Assembly (NCBI GenBank): GCA_024636295.1
Contig: JAGXHI010000064.1
Coordinates: 1 to 56,277, forward strand
DNA: 56,277 nt
Direction: 5' to 3'
Source of the DNA: Desulfuromonadales bacterium
Lineage (GTDB): Bacteria; Desulfobacterota; Desulfuromonadia; Desulfuromonadales; JAGXHI01
Positions within the stretch are counted from its first letter, which is position 1. Each line of letters begins with the position of its first letter. The notes under the pieces are model-generated. The model saw only the letters and a list, made by a program, of their open reading frames with translations, was not told the origin of the DNA and ran no database searches. A program made the position numbers and the translations under genes. Positions 9,253 through 18,452 of the stretch are shown here, piece after piece.

Positions 9253-9953
9253 GCCAGCCTCTCAAGTTCCTCGAGCGCTTTGCAGGCAGCTTCCTGTTCG
9301 GCCGCTTTTTTGGTCCGTCCCTGCCCTCGTCCGATGATCCGATCTTCGAAGCTGACCTCCACGGAATACGTCCGTTCGTGATCGGGGCCCTCGGCCTGTA
9401 CCAGAGCATATCTCGGTGGTTTTCCGAAGCGGCCCTGAAGATTTTCCTGCAACCGGGTCTTGTAATCAGCACCGATTTTTCGCTGGGCGGCCCTTTCGAT
9501 GGGATCCCGAAAAAGAGATTCAATGATGATCCGGACCTCCTCCAGCCCTCCGTCGCAGAAGATACTCCCCAGAAGGGCTTCCAAACCGTCGGCGATGAGG
9601 CTATCCTTGTCACGGCCTCCACTGCGCGCCTCTCCCTTGCCCAGAAAAAGGCAGGCCCCCAGGTCCAGCGTACGGCCGATGGCGGCAAGACTTTTTTCGC
9701 TGACCACATCGGCACGGAGGCGTGTCAGCCTTCCTTCCGGGAAGTCAGGGAAAGCATGAAATATATACTGGCTGACAACGAGGTCCAGAACCGCATCTCC
9801 GAGAAACTCCAACCTCTCATTGTGCGGAACTCCCCTCCCATACTGCTCATTGCTGAAGGATTTATGGGTCAGCGCCTCACAGAACAGATCCGGATTCCGG
9901 AAAGTGTATCCGATCTTCTCGGTCAGCGATTTTTCACAGGATTTTCTTCTCAA
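9249..9953 (-). CDS. rnc: ribonuclease III
   Basis: 234 residues when started at the TTG at 9953, which has AGAGG just upstream and gives the usual family length. An in-frame GTG at 10031 would add 26 residues (rich in F, R and G) without a ribosome site. The endonuclease signature HNERLEFLGDAVLDLVVS supplies the acidic metal ligands. A second acidic site is DSLIADGLEALLGSIF. The C-terminal dsRNA-binding domain starts at YKTRLQENLQGRF and ends GRTKKAAEQEAACKALEEL. The enzyme cleaves double-stranded RNA, including rRNA precursors. It is divergent from tmk. Confidence 0.96.
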   Translation of the reverse strand: MRRKSCEKSLTEKIGYTFRNPDLFCEALTHKSFSNEQYGRGVPHNERLEFLGDAVLDLVVSQYIFHAFPDFPEGRLTRLRADVVSEKSLAAIGRTLDLGACLFLGKGEARSGGRDKDSLIADGLEALLGSIFCDGGLEEVRIIIESLFRDPIERAAQRKIGADYKTRLQENLQGRFGKPPRYALVQAEGPDHERTYSVEVSFEDRIIGRGQGRTKKAAEQEAACKALEELERLA

Positions 9954-10066
9954 TTTCCTCTGCCCGCGAAAAAAGTTGCGGAAAAGTCGATTCCCGGCAG
10001 GCGGGAAAAAGCCGAAGTATAGCGGAACCACAAGTTTTTTTCAACGTTTGGCGGGCCATGTTTTCC

Positions 10067-10095
10067 TTGATTATTAGCGGCCCCGCTCCTATAAT
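10067..10095 (+). promoter_or_regulatory. sigma-70 promoter of tmk operon
   Basis: TTGATT at 10067-10072 and a perfect TATAAT at 10090-10095 are separated by exactly 17 bases. Transcription would start near 10102, only about ten bases before the tmk ATG, so the mRNA would have almost no 5' leader. It is the best promoter match seen in the window. Confidence 0.75.
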
Positions 10096-10112
10096 GAAAC
10101 GATTTGGTACTC

Positions 10113-10754
10113 ATGTCTACTTTCATTTCATTCGAAGGCATCGAAGGCTCAGGAAAAACCACCCAGTTGCGCCGACTTGCCGAAAACCTGCGGCGGCGCG
10201 GTGGTGAGGTTTGCCTGACGCGTGAGCCTGGAGGTTGCCCCATCGCGGACGACATCCGGCGCATTCTCCTGCACCCCGACAGCCGCGCCATGGTTCCTCG
10301 TGCCGAGCTCTTTCTCTATGCCGCGGCACGGGCCCAGCATGTGGAAGAGATCATCCGCCCGGCTCTCGAACTTGGACAGGTCGTTCTCTGCGATCGTTTC
10401 ATCGACGCCACCCTTGCCTATCAGGGTTTCGGGCGCAGACTGGACAGGCAGCTGATTGAAGACCTGAACCGCCAGGCTGCGGGAGGATTAATGCCCCGGA
10501 TGACGCTGCTGCTGGATCTGCCCGTCGAAGTCGGCCTCCGCCGCGCCCGCGACAGGAATGCCCTGGCTTTTGACGCCGAAGGACGATTTGAAGAGGAATC
10601 ACTTGATTTTCATCGTCGGGTGCGCCGAGGATATCTCGAGCTTGCCCGTCGGCATCCCGAGCGCATCCGGATTGTGGAAGCCGACGGAACCGGGGATGAG
10701 GTGGCCAGTCGGATCGAAAAGATCTGCAGCACGTTTTTCGGAGAAGCATGGTAG
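10113..10754 (+). CDS. tmk: thymidylate kinase
   Basis: 213 residues from the ATG at 10113; an in-frame TTG at 10104 is also possible. The P-loop is FEGIEGSGKTTQL. The nucleotide-binding DR motif is in VLCDRFIDATLAYQGFGR and the LID-like region is RARDRNALAFDAEGRFE. It phosphorylates dTMP to dTDP in the cytoplasm. It is the first gene of a plus-strand operon with holB, which it overlaps by 7 bases. No Shine-Dalgarno sequence precedes the start, and the promoter is only about ten bases upstream of the likely transcription start to ATG, so initiation may be close to leaderless. Confidence 0.97.
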   Translation: MSTFISFEGIEGSGKTTQLRRLAENLRRRGGEVCLTREPGGCPIADDIRRILLHPDSRAMVPRAELFLYAAARAQHVEEIIRPALELGQVVLCDRFIDATLAYQGFGRRLDRQLIEDLNRQAAGGLMPRMTLLLDLPVEVGLRRARDRNALAFDAEGRFEEESLDFHRRVRRGYLELARRHPERIRIVEADGTGDEVASRIEKICSTFFGEAW

Positions 10755-11722
10755 ACGTTTTTGAGCATATCATCGGCCACGAAAAGCAGAAAGAGTTTCT
10801 GCTAAGAGCCGTCCGGGCCGACCGTCTCGCCCATGCCTTTCTCTTTGAAGGCCCCGAGGGAGTCGGAAAACGTCTTATGGCAACCGCTTTGGCCAGAGCT
10901 CTTTTCTGCGACCAAAAATTGGGCTGCGGCGACTGCGTTCCCTGCCGCAAGGTGATCCATTCCAATCATCCCGATTTTCATCTTCTGGAACCGGACGGGG
11001 CGCTGATCAAGATAGAGCAGATTCGGGAACTCCAGAAGGATCTGAGCTATCGTCCACTGGAAGCTCCCCGAAAGTTCTGCATCATCGACGGCGCCGATAA
11101 AATGAATCCTGCTGCAGGAAACGCCCTCCTCAAAACACTGGAGGAACCCCAGGGCGACGCTCTTCTGATCCTGTTGACTTCCCATCCGGAAGGCGTTCTG
11201 GACACCATTCATTCCCGGTGCCAGAGCCTTCCCTTCGGCCGTCTTCACCGGGACACCTTGAAAAAGGTGCTGCAGGACCGATTGGGACTCGGAGAGGTTC
11301 AGGGGCATATTCTGGCCGCCCTTTCCGAAGGCAGTTTCAAAAAAGCGCTCGGAAGAGATCGAGACCTTTTCCTGGAGCGCCGCAAGACCCTCCTGGCCGC
11401 CCTGACCGCTCTTTCGCCGGGCAGCATTCTTCCGCTGTTCGAACTCGCCGGGGAGCTGAGTGGCGAGAAGGAACAGCTTCAGGATATTCTGGAGATCATT
11501 CAGGCTTTTTTCCGGGATCTTCTTCTCCTGCGCCTCGGGGCTCCGGAGCAGGATCTGGTGAATATCGATCTCATGCAAAAAATCCGACGCGTCGCGGCCA
11601 AGGAAGACATTCCCTCCCTTCTGCGGAAATTGAACGCCATTGAAGAGGGGCGGCGCCAGATCATGCGGAACGTCAATAAGGAACTTGCCCTGGATGTTCT
11701 TTTCATGCGCCTGGCGGCCTGA
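10748..11722 (+). CDS. holB: DNA polymerase III delta' subunit
   Basis: 324 residues. The N-terminal GHEKQKEFLLRAV and AHAFLFEGPEGVGKR carry the P-loop (35-42). A zinc module uses C54, C60, C63 and C66 in ALFCDQKLGCGDCVPCRK. The delta'-type SRC motif appears in HSRCQSLPFGRL. KMNPAAGNALLKTLEEP is characteristic of clamp-loader AAA+ proteins. The C-terminal collar domain spans roughly 210-324. It works in loading the beta sliding clamp with DnaX and HolA. The start overlaps tmk, a conserved pairing in many bacteria. Confidence 0.95.
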   Translation: MVDVFEHIIGHEKQKEFLLRAVRADRLAHAFLFEGPEGVGKRLMATALARALFCDQKLGCGDCVPCRKVIHSNHPDFHLLEPDGALIKIEQIRELQKDLSYRPLEAPRKFCIIDGADKMNPAAGNALLKTLEEPQGDALLILLTSHPEGVLDTIHSRCQSLPFGRLHRDTLKKVLQDRLGLGEVQGHILAALSEGSFKKALGRDRDLFLERRKTLLAALTALSPGSILPLFELAGELSGEKEQLQDILEIIQAFFRDLLLLRLGAPEQDLVNIDLMQKIRRVAAKEDIPSLLRKLNAIEEGRRQIMRNVNKELALDVLFMRLAA

Positions 11723-11784
11723 TTCGTGAAAAGAAGATGGCTGCACAAATATAAAATATATAAAACCTGATCGGATAGAGATAT

Positions 11785-12816
11785 ATGACCCGAATCGTTT
11801 CTGTCAAATTCCGCACTGCCGGAAAGCACTATGATTTCAATGCCCGGGATCTCGACCTGCAGGCCGGCGATCAAGTGGTGCTGGAGACGGACCGCGGACG
11901 CGCCCTGGCCACCGTGGTTCTTTCTCCCTCTGAAAACGGCCAGGAAGAGTCTGCCAAGGAGCTCAAAAGTGTTATTCGTCTTGCCACGGCAGAGGACCTG
12001 GAGATGGCTCGACAATCCGCCTCCAAGGAGGAAGAAGCCTACAGGTTCTGTATGGAGTGCATCCGGGCCCGCAAGATGGAGATGAAGCTGGTCCGTGCCG
12101 AATTTCTCTTCGACGCTTCCAAAATTGTTTTTTACTTCACGGCCGACGGAAGGGTTGATTTCCGGGAATTGGTCAAGGATCTTGCACATCATTTCCATAC
12201 AAGGATTGAGATGCGGCAGATCGGCGTCCGAGATGAGGCTAAGCTCACCGGGGGAATCGGGGTGTGCGGCAGAGAACTCTGTTGCTGCACATTTCTGACG
12301 GATTTCTCTCCGGTTTCCGTCAAAATGGCCAAGGAGCAGGGACTCGCCCTGAACCCCAATAAAATATCCGGACAGTGTGGGCGGCTGCTCTGCTGCCTCA
12401 GTTATGAATTCGAGACCTATTGCGCCATGAAAAAGGGCATGCCCAGGTGCGGCCGCAAAGTCCAGGTCGGGAATTGTCAGGCAGAGGTGGTGGACCTCAA
12501 GGTTCTGGACCGAAAGGTTACCGTCCGGACGGAGGACGGCCAGACCCGGGAACTGCCGCCGGAGGACCTTCAGGGCGCCTCTCCGGCTACGGGGGCCCCA
12601 GGAGACAAATCCTCCACGGAATCCGAAGGCGATCGGGAGTCTCGCCCCGAGAAGAGAAAGCAGACTTCAAGAGCCCAGAAACCAGCAAGAAAGACTTCTT
12701 CCCCGCAGCCGCAGGGAAAGGAATCTGATTCCCAGACTCAAGTTTCCACCGAGCGGACCCCACCCAAACCCGGGAGCAGGCGCAACCGTGGCAGACGTCG
12801 GCAGCGGAAAAAATAA
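11785..12816 (+). CDS. ricT: PSP1-domain protein (RicT/YaaT family) with basic tail
   Basis: 343 residues. The PSP1 core carries the conserved cysteines C161, C166-168, C198, C203 and C204 in GVCGRELCCCTFLTDF and GQCGRLLCCLSYEFETY. In Bacillus this family (YaaT) joins the Ric complex, which affects RNase Y and carries iron-sulfur clusters. Residues ~255-343 form a tail rich in K, R, S, P and Q ending GSRRNRGRRRQRKK, absent from the ~275-residue Bacillus protein. This tail resembles RNA-binding extensions. It lies between holB and metG, the neighbourhood typical of the family (holB-yaaT-metG-tatD). Confidence 0.9.
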   Translation: MTRIVSVKFRTAGKHYDFNARDLDLQAGDQVVLETDRGRALATVVLSPSENGQEESAKELKSVIRLATAEDLEMARQSASKEEEAYRFCMECIRARKMEMKLVRAEFLFDASKIVFYFTADGRVDFRELVKDLAHHFHTRIEMRQIGVRDEAKLTGGIGVCGRELCCCTFLTDFSPVSVKMAKEQGLALNPNKISGQCGRLLCCLSYEFETYCAMKKGMPRCGRKVQVGNCQAEVVDLKVLDRKVTVRTEDGQTRELPPEDLQGASPATGAPGDKSSTESEGDRESRPEKRKQTSRAQKPARKTSSPQPQGKESDSQTQVSTERTPPKPGSRRNRGRRRQRKK

Positions 12817-12830
12817 TTCAGGAGAAACCA

Positions 12831-14360
12831 ATGGAACCATCCTTTTACGTCACGACCCCCATTTATTATGTCAATGACGTGCCCCACATCGGACACGCCT
12901 ACACGACACTGGCATGCGATGTTCTGGCCCGCTACAAAAGGGCCCGGGGATTCAACGTCTTTTTTCTGACCGGCACCGACGAACATGGTCAGAAAGTGGA
13001 AAAAGCCGCCCAGGCCAAGGGAGAGACGCCTCTGGAGCTGGCGGATCGGGTGGTCAAGCGATTTCAGGCGCTCTGGGAAAAGCTGGAGATTTCTCATACC
13101 GATTTCATCCGGACTTCTCAGGAACGGCACAAAAAAGGCGTTCAGAACCTGTTCCGGAAAATACAGGCCTCCGGCGATATTTATCTCGGGGATTACGAGG
13201 ACTGGTACTGCACGCCTTGTGAGACATTCTGGACGGAAACTCAGCTGATGGAAGGCAACTGTCCCGACTGCGGCCGCCCTACGGAAAAGCTCAAGGAAAA
13301 ATCCTATTTTTTTCGTATGAGCAAATACCAGGACGCCTTGATCCGCCATATTGAAGAGAATCCCGATTTCATTCAACCCCGCTCCCGGCGCAACGAAATC
13401 CTGAATTTTGTCCGGGAGGGTCTCCGGGACCTCTCTATCTCAAGAACCTCCTTTTCTTGGGGAATTCCCGTTCCTGAGGATGAGAAACATGTGATTTATG
13501 TCTGGTTCGATGCTCTGACCAACTACATCACAGCTCTTGGCTATCCGGAATACGAAGGAAATTTCAAAACTTTCTGGCCCGCCGACGTGCACCTCATCGG
13601 GAAAGATATCCTTCGCTTCCACACCGTCTACTGGCCTACGTTTCTGATGGCCGCGGGCCTGCCGCTGCCCAAGAAGGTTTTCGCCCACGGATGGTGGACG
13701 GTCGAGGGACAGAAGATGAGCAAGAGTCTTCAAAACGTGGTGGAACCAAATATGCTGATCGAGAAGTACGGGGTCGACGCCATCCGTTATTTTCTCCTCC
13801 GCGAAGTTCCGTTCGGCCTGGATGGCGATTTCTCCCATGCTGCGCTGATTCATCGTCTCAACTCCGACCTGGCCAACGATCTTGGCAACCTGGTGAGCCG
13901 CTCCACGGCCATGGTCAGCAAGTATTTTGGGGGATCCCTTCCCTCTCCCGGCCCTCTACAACGGGAAGATGAAGCTTTTATCGGGCGTTTTCCCAAGGCG
14001 TTGAAGCTGGCGGACGAACAGATGGACGAACTGGCTTTCAATAAAGTCCTGCAGACCATCTGGAGTCTGATCGGTGACGCCAACAAGTATATCGACGACA
14101 CCGCACCCTGGATGCTCGCGCGTGACAAGGAGAAAAAGGAGCGCCTTGCTACGGTCATGTACAACCTGATCGAGGCTGTACGCCTGATCGGACTTCTGAT
14201 CGCTCCTTTTATGCCGGAAACGGGTGCGAAGATTGAATCCATACTTGGAAACGATCCGAAAAACATGCTTCTGGCGGACCGCGATGCCTGGGGAGGGATG
14301 AAGCCGGGCGCTCTTATTCAAAAAGCCGAGCCGCTTTTTCCGCGCATGGAAAAGGAATGA
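12831..14360 (+). CDS. metG: methionyl-tRNA synthetase, short form
   Basis: 509 residues. The class I motifs are HIGH (19-22, in VPHIGHAYTT) and KMSKS (295-299). A single zinc knuckle uses C127, C130, C144 and C147 (WYCTPCETF and GNCPDCGRP). The anticodon-binding helical domain follows, with FDALTNYITAL and DANKYIDDTAPW. The C-terminal tRNA-binding (EMAP-like) domain seen in ~650-residue forms is absent and no separate gene for it is in the window. It charges initiator and elongator tRNA-Met. AGGAG lies six bases before the ATG, and a rho-independent terminator follows the gene. Confidence 0.97.
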   Translation: MEPSFYVTTPIYYVNDVPHIGHAYTTLACDVLARYKRARGFNVFFLTGTDEHGQKVEKAAQAKGETPLELADRVVKRFQALWEKLEISHTDFIRTSQERHKKGVQNLFRKIQASGDIYLGDYEDWYCTPCETFWTETQLMEGNCPDCGRPTEKLKEKSYFFRMSKYQDALIRHIEENPDFIQPRSRRNEILNFVREGLRDLSISRTSFSWGIPVPEDEKHVIYVWFDALTNYITALGYPEYEGNFKTFWPADVHLIGKDILRFHTVYWPTFLMAAGLPLPKKVFAHGWWTVEGQKMSKSLQNVVEPNMLIEKYGVDAIRYFLLREVPFGLDGDFSHAALIHRLNSDLANDLGNLVSRSTAMVSKYFGGSLPSPGPLQREDEAFIGRFPKALKLADEQMDELAFNKVLQTIWSLIGDANKYIDDTAPWMLARDKEKKERLATVMYNLIEAVRLIGLLIAPFMPETGAKIESILGNDPKNMLLADRDAWGGMKPGALIQKAEPLFPRMEKE

Positions 14361-14383
14361 CCGGATACGAAAATCGCAATCCC

Positions 14384-14410
14384 GGGGCGCATTCGGCGCC
14401 CCTTTCTTTT
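14384..14410 (+). terminator. rho-independent terminator after metG
   Basis: A perfect 7-bp stem (GGGGCGC and GCGCCCC) around the loop ATTCG is followed by TTTCTTTT. It sits 24 bases after the metG stop and should end the tmk-holB-ricT-metG transcript before tatD. Confidence 0.85.
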
Positions 14411-14527
14411 GAAAGAAGCAAAACGTACAATCTCCCTATGGCACCGCAGGAAGCACCTGTTGAATTTCGATTCTCTCCTCTGTGCCTGTAGCGAGGACAA
14501 TTATTATGATTTCACCTGGAGTCCGCA

Positions 14528-15922
14528 ATGAATGACCTCTCTAGCCACTTGATCGACACCCATGTTCACCTGGACAGCGCCCGTTTCGCCGAAGACCGCG
14601 AGGAGGTGATCGCCCGGGCGCTGGAGAACGGTGTCGGTTACATGATAAGTGTGGGATGCGATCTGGAAAGTTCCCTCTGCAATGTGGAGATCGCCTATCG
14701 TTATCCCTCAGTCTATGCGGCGGTGGGTATTCATCCCCATGAGGCATCCTCTCTGACCGACAATGTTCTGGAAAAGATGAGGGGGTTGATTGTCCGGAAA
14801 GACAAGGTGGTTGCGGTCGGGGAAATCGGTCTTGATTTCTATCGGGACCGCGCGCCGCGAGACGATCAACGCAGCGCCTTCCGCCATCAGATTCGTCTGG
14901 CCAGGGAGGTCGGCCGACCGATCATCGTTCATGATCGTGACGCCCACGAGGAAGTCATAGCGATCCTTCGGGAGGAAAAAGCGGCTGAGATCAGTGGGGT
15001 ACTGCACTGCTTCAGCGGCGACCTGGAAATGGCCAGGGCTTGCCTCGATCTCGGTTTTTACATCTCCTTTCCGGGAACCATCACTTATCCCAAAAACGAA
15101 GAGGCCCGGGAAATCGTCCGCCGGATTCCCATGGAAGCGATACTGGTGGAGACAGATTGTCCCTATCTGGCGCCGCAGCCTCTCCGGGGCAAACGCAACG
15201 AGCCGGCCTTCGTCCGACATACAGCTGAAAAGATAGCCGAGATCAAAGGTCTCACCCTGGAGGACGTGGCCCGGATCACAACTCTGAACGCGTTCAACCT
15301 CTTCGGCATCGGGGAGACGGGACGGGACTCCCGCATTGCCTACCCCATACGCAACTCTCTTTACCTCAACCTCACCAACCGGTGCACCAACAGTTGTATA
15401 TTCTGCGCTAAATTCAAGGACTTTACGGTCAAGGGACATCATCTGAGACTGGAAAAAGATCCGGAGTTTGCAGAGGTGATGGCTGCCATCGGCAATCCGG
15501 AGAGCTATGAAGAAGTGGTTTTCTGTGGATATGGAGAACCCCTGATCCGCCTCGATCTTCTCAAGGATGTGGCAACGGAGCTGAAAAAAAAGGGAATCCG
15601 GATCCGCGTCAATACGGACGGACAGGCCAACCTGGTCCACGGGCGCAACATCCTTCCAGAGCTGTCCGGACTGGTAGATGCCGTATCCGTTTCACTGAAC
15701 GCTCCTGACCCCGAAACCTACCAGCACTTCTGCCGTTCAAGGTTTGGAACCGATGCTTTCGAGGAGGTGAAAAATTTTCTGCGGGAAGCGAAAAAATACA
15801 TCCCTTCCGTAACGGCAACCGCAGTGGCCATTCCCGGAATCGATATGGAAGCCTGCCGGAGGCTGGCCGAGGAGGAACTGGAAGTGGTGTTCAGGGAAAG
15901 AGAATACAATGAAGTGGGATAA
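14528..15922 (+). CDS. TatD family hydrolase fused to a radical SAM domain
   Basis: 464 residues. Residues 1-260 are a TatD-type metal hydrolase with the ligands DTHVHLD (10-16), E99 in GEIGLD, H135, H160 in VLHCFSG and D210 in VETDCPYLAP. From ~275 a radical SAM domain begins, with C286, C290 and C293 in NRCTNSCIFCAKF, then VVFCGYGEPLIRLDLL and VNTDGQANL. TatD alone is ~260 residues and usually acts as a 3'-5' exonuclease. The fused half belongs to the TatD-linked radical SAM family, whose substrate is unknown to me. The ATG has GGAG upstream. It is convergent with the PAP2 gene, with only three bases between the stops. Confidence 0.92.
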   Translation: MNDLSSHLIDTHVHLDSARFAEDREEVIARALENGVGYMISVGCDLESSLCNVEIAYRYPSVYAAVGIHPHEASSLTDNVLEKMRGLIVRKDKVVAVGEIGLDFYRDRAPRDDQRSAFRHQIRLAREVGRPIIVHDRDAHEEVIAILREEKAAEISGVLHCFSGDLEMARACLDLGFYISFPGTITYPKNEEAREIVRRIPMEAILVETDCPYLAPQPLRGKRNEPAFVRHTAEKIAEIKGLTLEDVARITTLNAFNLFGIGETGRDSRIAYPIRNSLYLNLTNRCTNSCIFCAKFKDFTVKGHHLRLEKDPEFAEVMAAIGNPESYEEVVFCGYGEPLIRLDLLKDVATELKKKGIRIRVNTDGQANLVHGRNILPELSGLVDAVSVSLNAPDPETYQHFCRSRFGTDAFEEVKNFLREAKKYIPSVTATAVAIPGIDMEACRRLAEEELEVVFREREYNEVG

Positions 15923-15925
15923 AGG

Positions 15926-16720
15926 TTAACTTTCTTCGTCTTCGACTCCCGAATCTTCCGGTTCGATTCGGCCCTTTTTCTGAAGCCAACCCGCCACCAG
16001 CCAGCAAAGCAGCGCCCATGTGACGCCGGCGGTCCAACCGGCCAGGACATCCGTCGGCCAATGAACGCCCAGATAGACCCGGCTGATTCCTACAAGCAGG
16101 GTCAAAAGAATGGCCAGAATCAGGATATAGGCTTTTATCCTGAGACGGTTCTGCGTCCGCGCCAGAAGGGCGCCCAGCGTGAGATAGGTGGCGGCGGACA
16201 GCATTGAATGCCCGCTGGGGAAGCTTGCGGTCATGACGTACGAACCGTGCGGCACCAGATCGGGCCGGGGGCGGTCGAAACCTATTTTTAGAATCGAACT
16301 CAGGACGATCGCCCCGACGACGGCCGCAAAAACCAGAAACGTCGACCTGCGTTTCCCCTGGAGAAGAAGGAATCCGCATGCGGCCAGGGCGATAAAGGTC
16401 AGGACGCCCATTCCCCCGAGCGCCGTGAAATCCCGCCCGATTTCCTCGACCCACTTCGGGCCGATCGGGTCGGAAGGATCACCAGGGGTGCGCATCGCCA
16501 GGAGGATCGCCTTGTCCACCTGCCGGGTCTCACCTTCCATGACTTCGTCGGCCAGTTCCGCAAATCCCCAGATTCCCGCGGAGACGAGAAGCAAAATGGC
16601 CAGGATGCCGAATTCATGGCGCCCCAGCCATTTCAGGAAATCCATGGTCCGATGATACCAGCCAGTGAGCCCCTTCCCTCTCTTTCCTCCCGTATGTGCA
16701 GGTCTTTTCTCCAGGTCCAT
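15926..16720 (-). CDS. PAP2-family membrane phosphatase
   Basis: About 264 residues from the ATG at 16720; an ATG at 16645 and a TTG at 16804 are alternative starts and none has a clear ribosome site. The three phosphatase motifs are present: KIGFDRPRP, ASFPSGHS and SRVYLGVHWPTDVLAG. Five or six hydrophobic segments (for example EFGILAILLLVSAGIWGFA) place it in the inner membrane with the active site at the periplasmic face. Relatives dephosphorylate undecaprenyl diphosphate, phosphatidic acid or phosphatidylglycerol phosphate, and the substrate cannot be told from sequence. The C-terminus is acidic (EDSGVEDEES). Confidence 0.9.
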   Translation of the reverse strand: MDLEKRPAHTGGKRGKGLTGWYHRTMDFLKWLGRHEFGILAILLLVSAGIWGFAELADEVMEGETRQVDKAILLAMRTPGDPSDPIGPKWVEEIGRDFTALGGMGVLTFIALAACGFLLLQGKRRSTFLVFAAVVGAIVLSSILKIGFDRPRPDLVPHGSYVMTASFPSGHSMLSAATYLTLGALLARTQNRLRIKAYILILAILLTLLVGISRVYLGVHWPTDVLAGWTAGVTWALLCWLVAGWLQKKGRIEPEDSGVEDEES

Positions 16721-16959
16721 TCTTCTTTTTCCGTTCACGAAAATTTCAGCAAGGACTGGAAGGACCGCAAAGGACGGTTTAAAGGGCCAAGGTTCTGCCT
16801 TCAATGCTGCCGGGCCCTCCTCTGAAAAACCCTGCCTGTTTTCCGGGGCGGGAGGTATGCAGATATCCCTATTCTCAACTGACTGGAGAACGTGCGCCTT
16901 TTAAAACCGCTGAAGTTGCATCTGAAACCCAGGGGCAGATGCCCCATCGGGCGGCTGAA

Positions 16960-18267
16960 TCAATAGCGATAAAGATCCGATTTGAAGGGTCCTCCCACGG
17001 GAATTCCCAAGTATTCTGATTGCTTATCGGTCAATTCAGTCAATTTTACCCCTAATTTCCCCAGATGGAGCCGCGCAACTTTTTCGTCGAGAATCCGGGG
17101 GAGTACATAAACCTTATTGTCGTATTTACCGGGATTATTCCACAGTTCGATCTGCGCCATCACCTGATTCGTAAATGAATTTGACATGACGAAGGAGGGA
17201 TGACCGGTCGCACAGCCAAGATTCACCAGTCTTCCTTCGGCAAGAAGAATGATCCGCTTCCCATCGGGGAAGATCACGTGGTCGACCTGGGGCTTGATGT
17301 TGATCCATTCCAGGCCCCGAACGGAAGCGATATCGATCTCAAGGTCAAAGTGACCTATATTGCAGACAATGGCCTGATTCTTCATTACCTCCATGTGATG
17401 TCGGGTTATGATGTCCCTGCATCCCGTGGCCGTGACGAAAATATCGCCAAGGGGCGCAGCCTCTTCCATGGTGGTCACCTGGTAGCCTTCCATTGCTGCC
17501 TGCAGTGCGATGATGGGATCGATCTCAGTGATGATCACCCGTGCACCAAGACCTTTCATGGCCTGAGCGCACCCCTTTCCCACATCTCCATATCCGGCTA
17601 CGACAACCACTTTTCCTGCGACCATCACATCCGTCGCCCGTTTGATTCCGTCGGCCAGCGATTCGCGGCAGCCATAAAGATTGTCGAACTTGCTCTTGGT
17701 TACGGAATCGTTGACATTGAAAGCGGGACAGAGAAGCGTGCCGCTTTTTTCCATCTGGTAGAGTCGGTGCACACCCGTGGTGGTCTCCTCGGAAAGCCCT
17801 CGCACTTCCTTCATCAATTCAGGATACTTCTGATGCATCACCTCCGTCAGATCCCCTCCATCGTCCAGGAGCATATTGGGAGTCCAGCCGTCCGGTCCCT
17901 TGATGGTCTGCTCTACGCACCACCAGTACTCCTCTTCGCTTTCCCCCTTCCAGGCGAACACGGGAATTCCCGCTTCCGCCATGGCGGCGGCGGCATGATC
18001 CTGGGTAGAGAAGATGTTGCATGAGCTCCACCTGACCTCGGCCCCCAGATGGGTCAGCGTTTCGATCAGGACCGCCGTCTGTATAGTCATGTGAAGGCAT
18101 CCGGCAACTCTGGCCCCTTTCAGAGGCTGCTCTTTGCCAAATTCCTCCCGAAGGGCCATCAGTCCCGGCATTTCGGTTTCGGCGATTTCGATCTCCTTGC
18201 GTCCCCAGGATGCCAGGGACATTTCCCGAACCTTGAAGTCTTCGTTCTGCATTGTGGCTGTCTCCAC
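16960..18267 (-). CDS. ahcY: S-adenosylhomocysteinase
   Basis: 435 residues from a GTG at 18267 that has AAGGAG six bases upstream; ATGs at 18252 and 18321 are alternatives. It hydrolyses S-adenosylhomocysteine to adenosine and homocysteine, using bound NAD. The NAD-binding loop is [15 protein letters not shown], the substrate region [17 protein letters not shown], and the C-terminal signature [12 protein letters not shown] through FKSDLYRY, ending in the conserved K-x-x-x-Y-R-Y tail. It completes the methyl cycle together with metK at 29921-31090. In related genomes the two genes are neighbours, whereas here about 12 kb lies between them, which suggests insertion of genes. Confidence 0.97.
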   Translation of the reverse strand: METATMQNEDFKVREMSLASWGRKEIEIAETEMPGLMALREEFGKEQPLKGARVAGCLHMTIQTAVLIETLTHLGAEVRWSSCNIFSTQDHAAAAMAEAGIPVFAWKGESEEEYWWCVEQTIKGPDGWTPNMLLDDGGDLTEVMHQKYPELMKEVRGLSEETTTGVHRLYQMEKSGTLLCPAFNVNDSVTKSKFDNLYGCRESLADGIKRATDVMVAGKVVVVAGYGDVGKGCAQAMKGLGARVIITEIDPIIALQAAMEGYQVTTMEEAAPLGDIFVTATGCRDIITRHHMEVMKNQAIVCNIGHFDLEIDIASVRGLEWINIKPQVDHVIFPDGKRIILLAEGRLVNLGCATGHPSFVMSNSFTNQVMAQIELWNNPGKYDNKVYVLPRILDEKVARLHLGKLGVKLTELTDKQSEYLGIPVGGPFKSDLYRY

Positions 18268-18300
18268 TGTTTGCTCCTTCTCTTTTCGCTCAGAATCTTC

Positions 18301-18349
18301 CGGTTGCCTGCAGATAAGCATCGACTCGGGTTTCCCACTTTCCCAACCG
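18301..18349 (-). promoter_or_regulatory. possible structured leader of ahcY
   Basis: On the minus strand, upstream of ahcY, CGGTTG (18349-18344) can pair with CAACCG (18306-18301), enclosing a GGG-AAA-CCC hairpin (18336-18328). It lies 34 bases before the GTG start. I compared it by eye with SAH, SAM-I, SAM-II and cobalamin riboswitch consensus elements and none matched. It may be an unrecognised leader or chance. Confidence 0.25.
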
Positions 18350-18452
18350 TCATTTTCAATGCTGCACCTTCCCAGGACCCTTACACCAATTAGTAGATCC
18401 TTGATATATTAAAAGGGAGATTACATCAAGAATTACCGATCCTTTTTCCGTG

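Noticed and set aside
18268..18420. SAH, SAM-I or cobalamin riboswitch upstream of ahcY
   Set aside because: Some short matches (for example GGTG and GCAACC) are present, but the order of elements and the invariant cores do not fit any of these classes.
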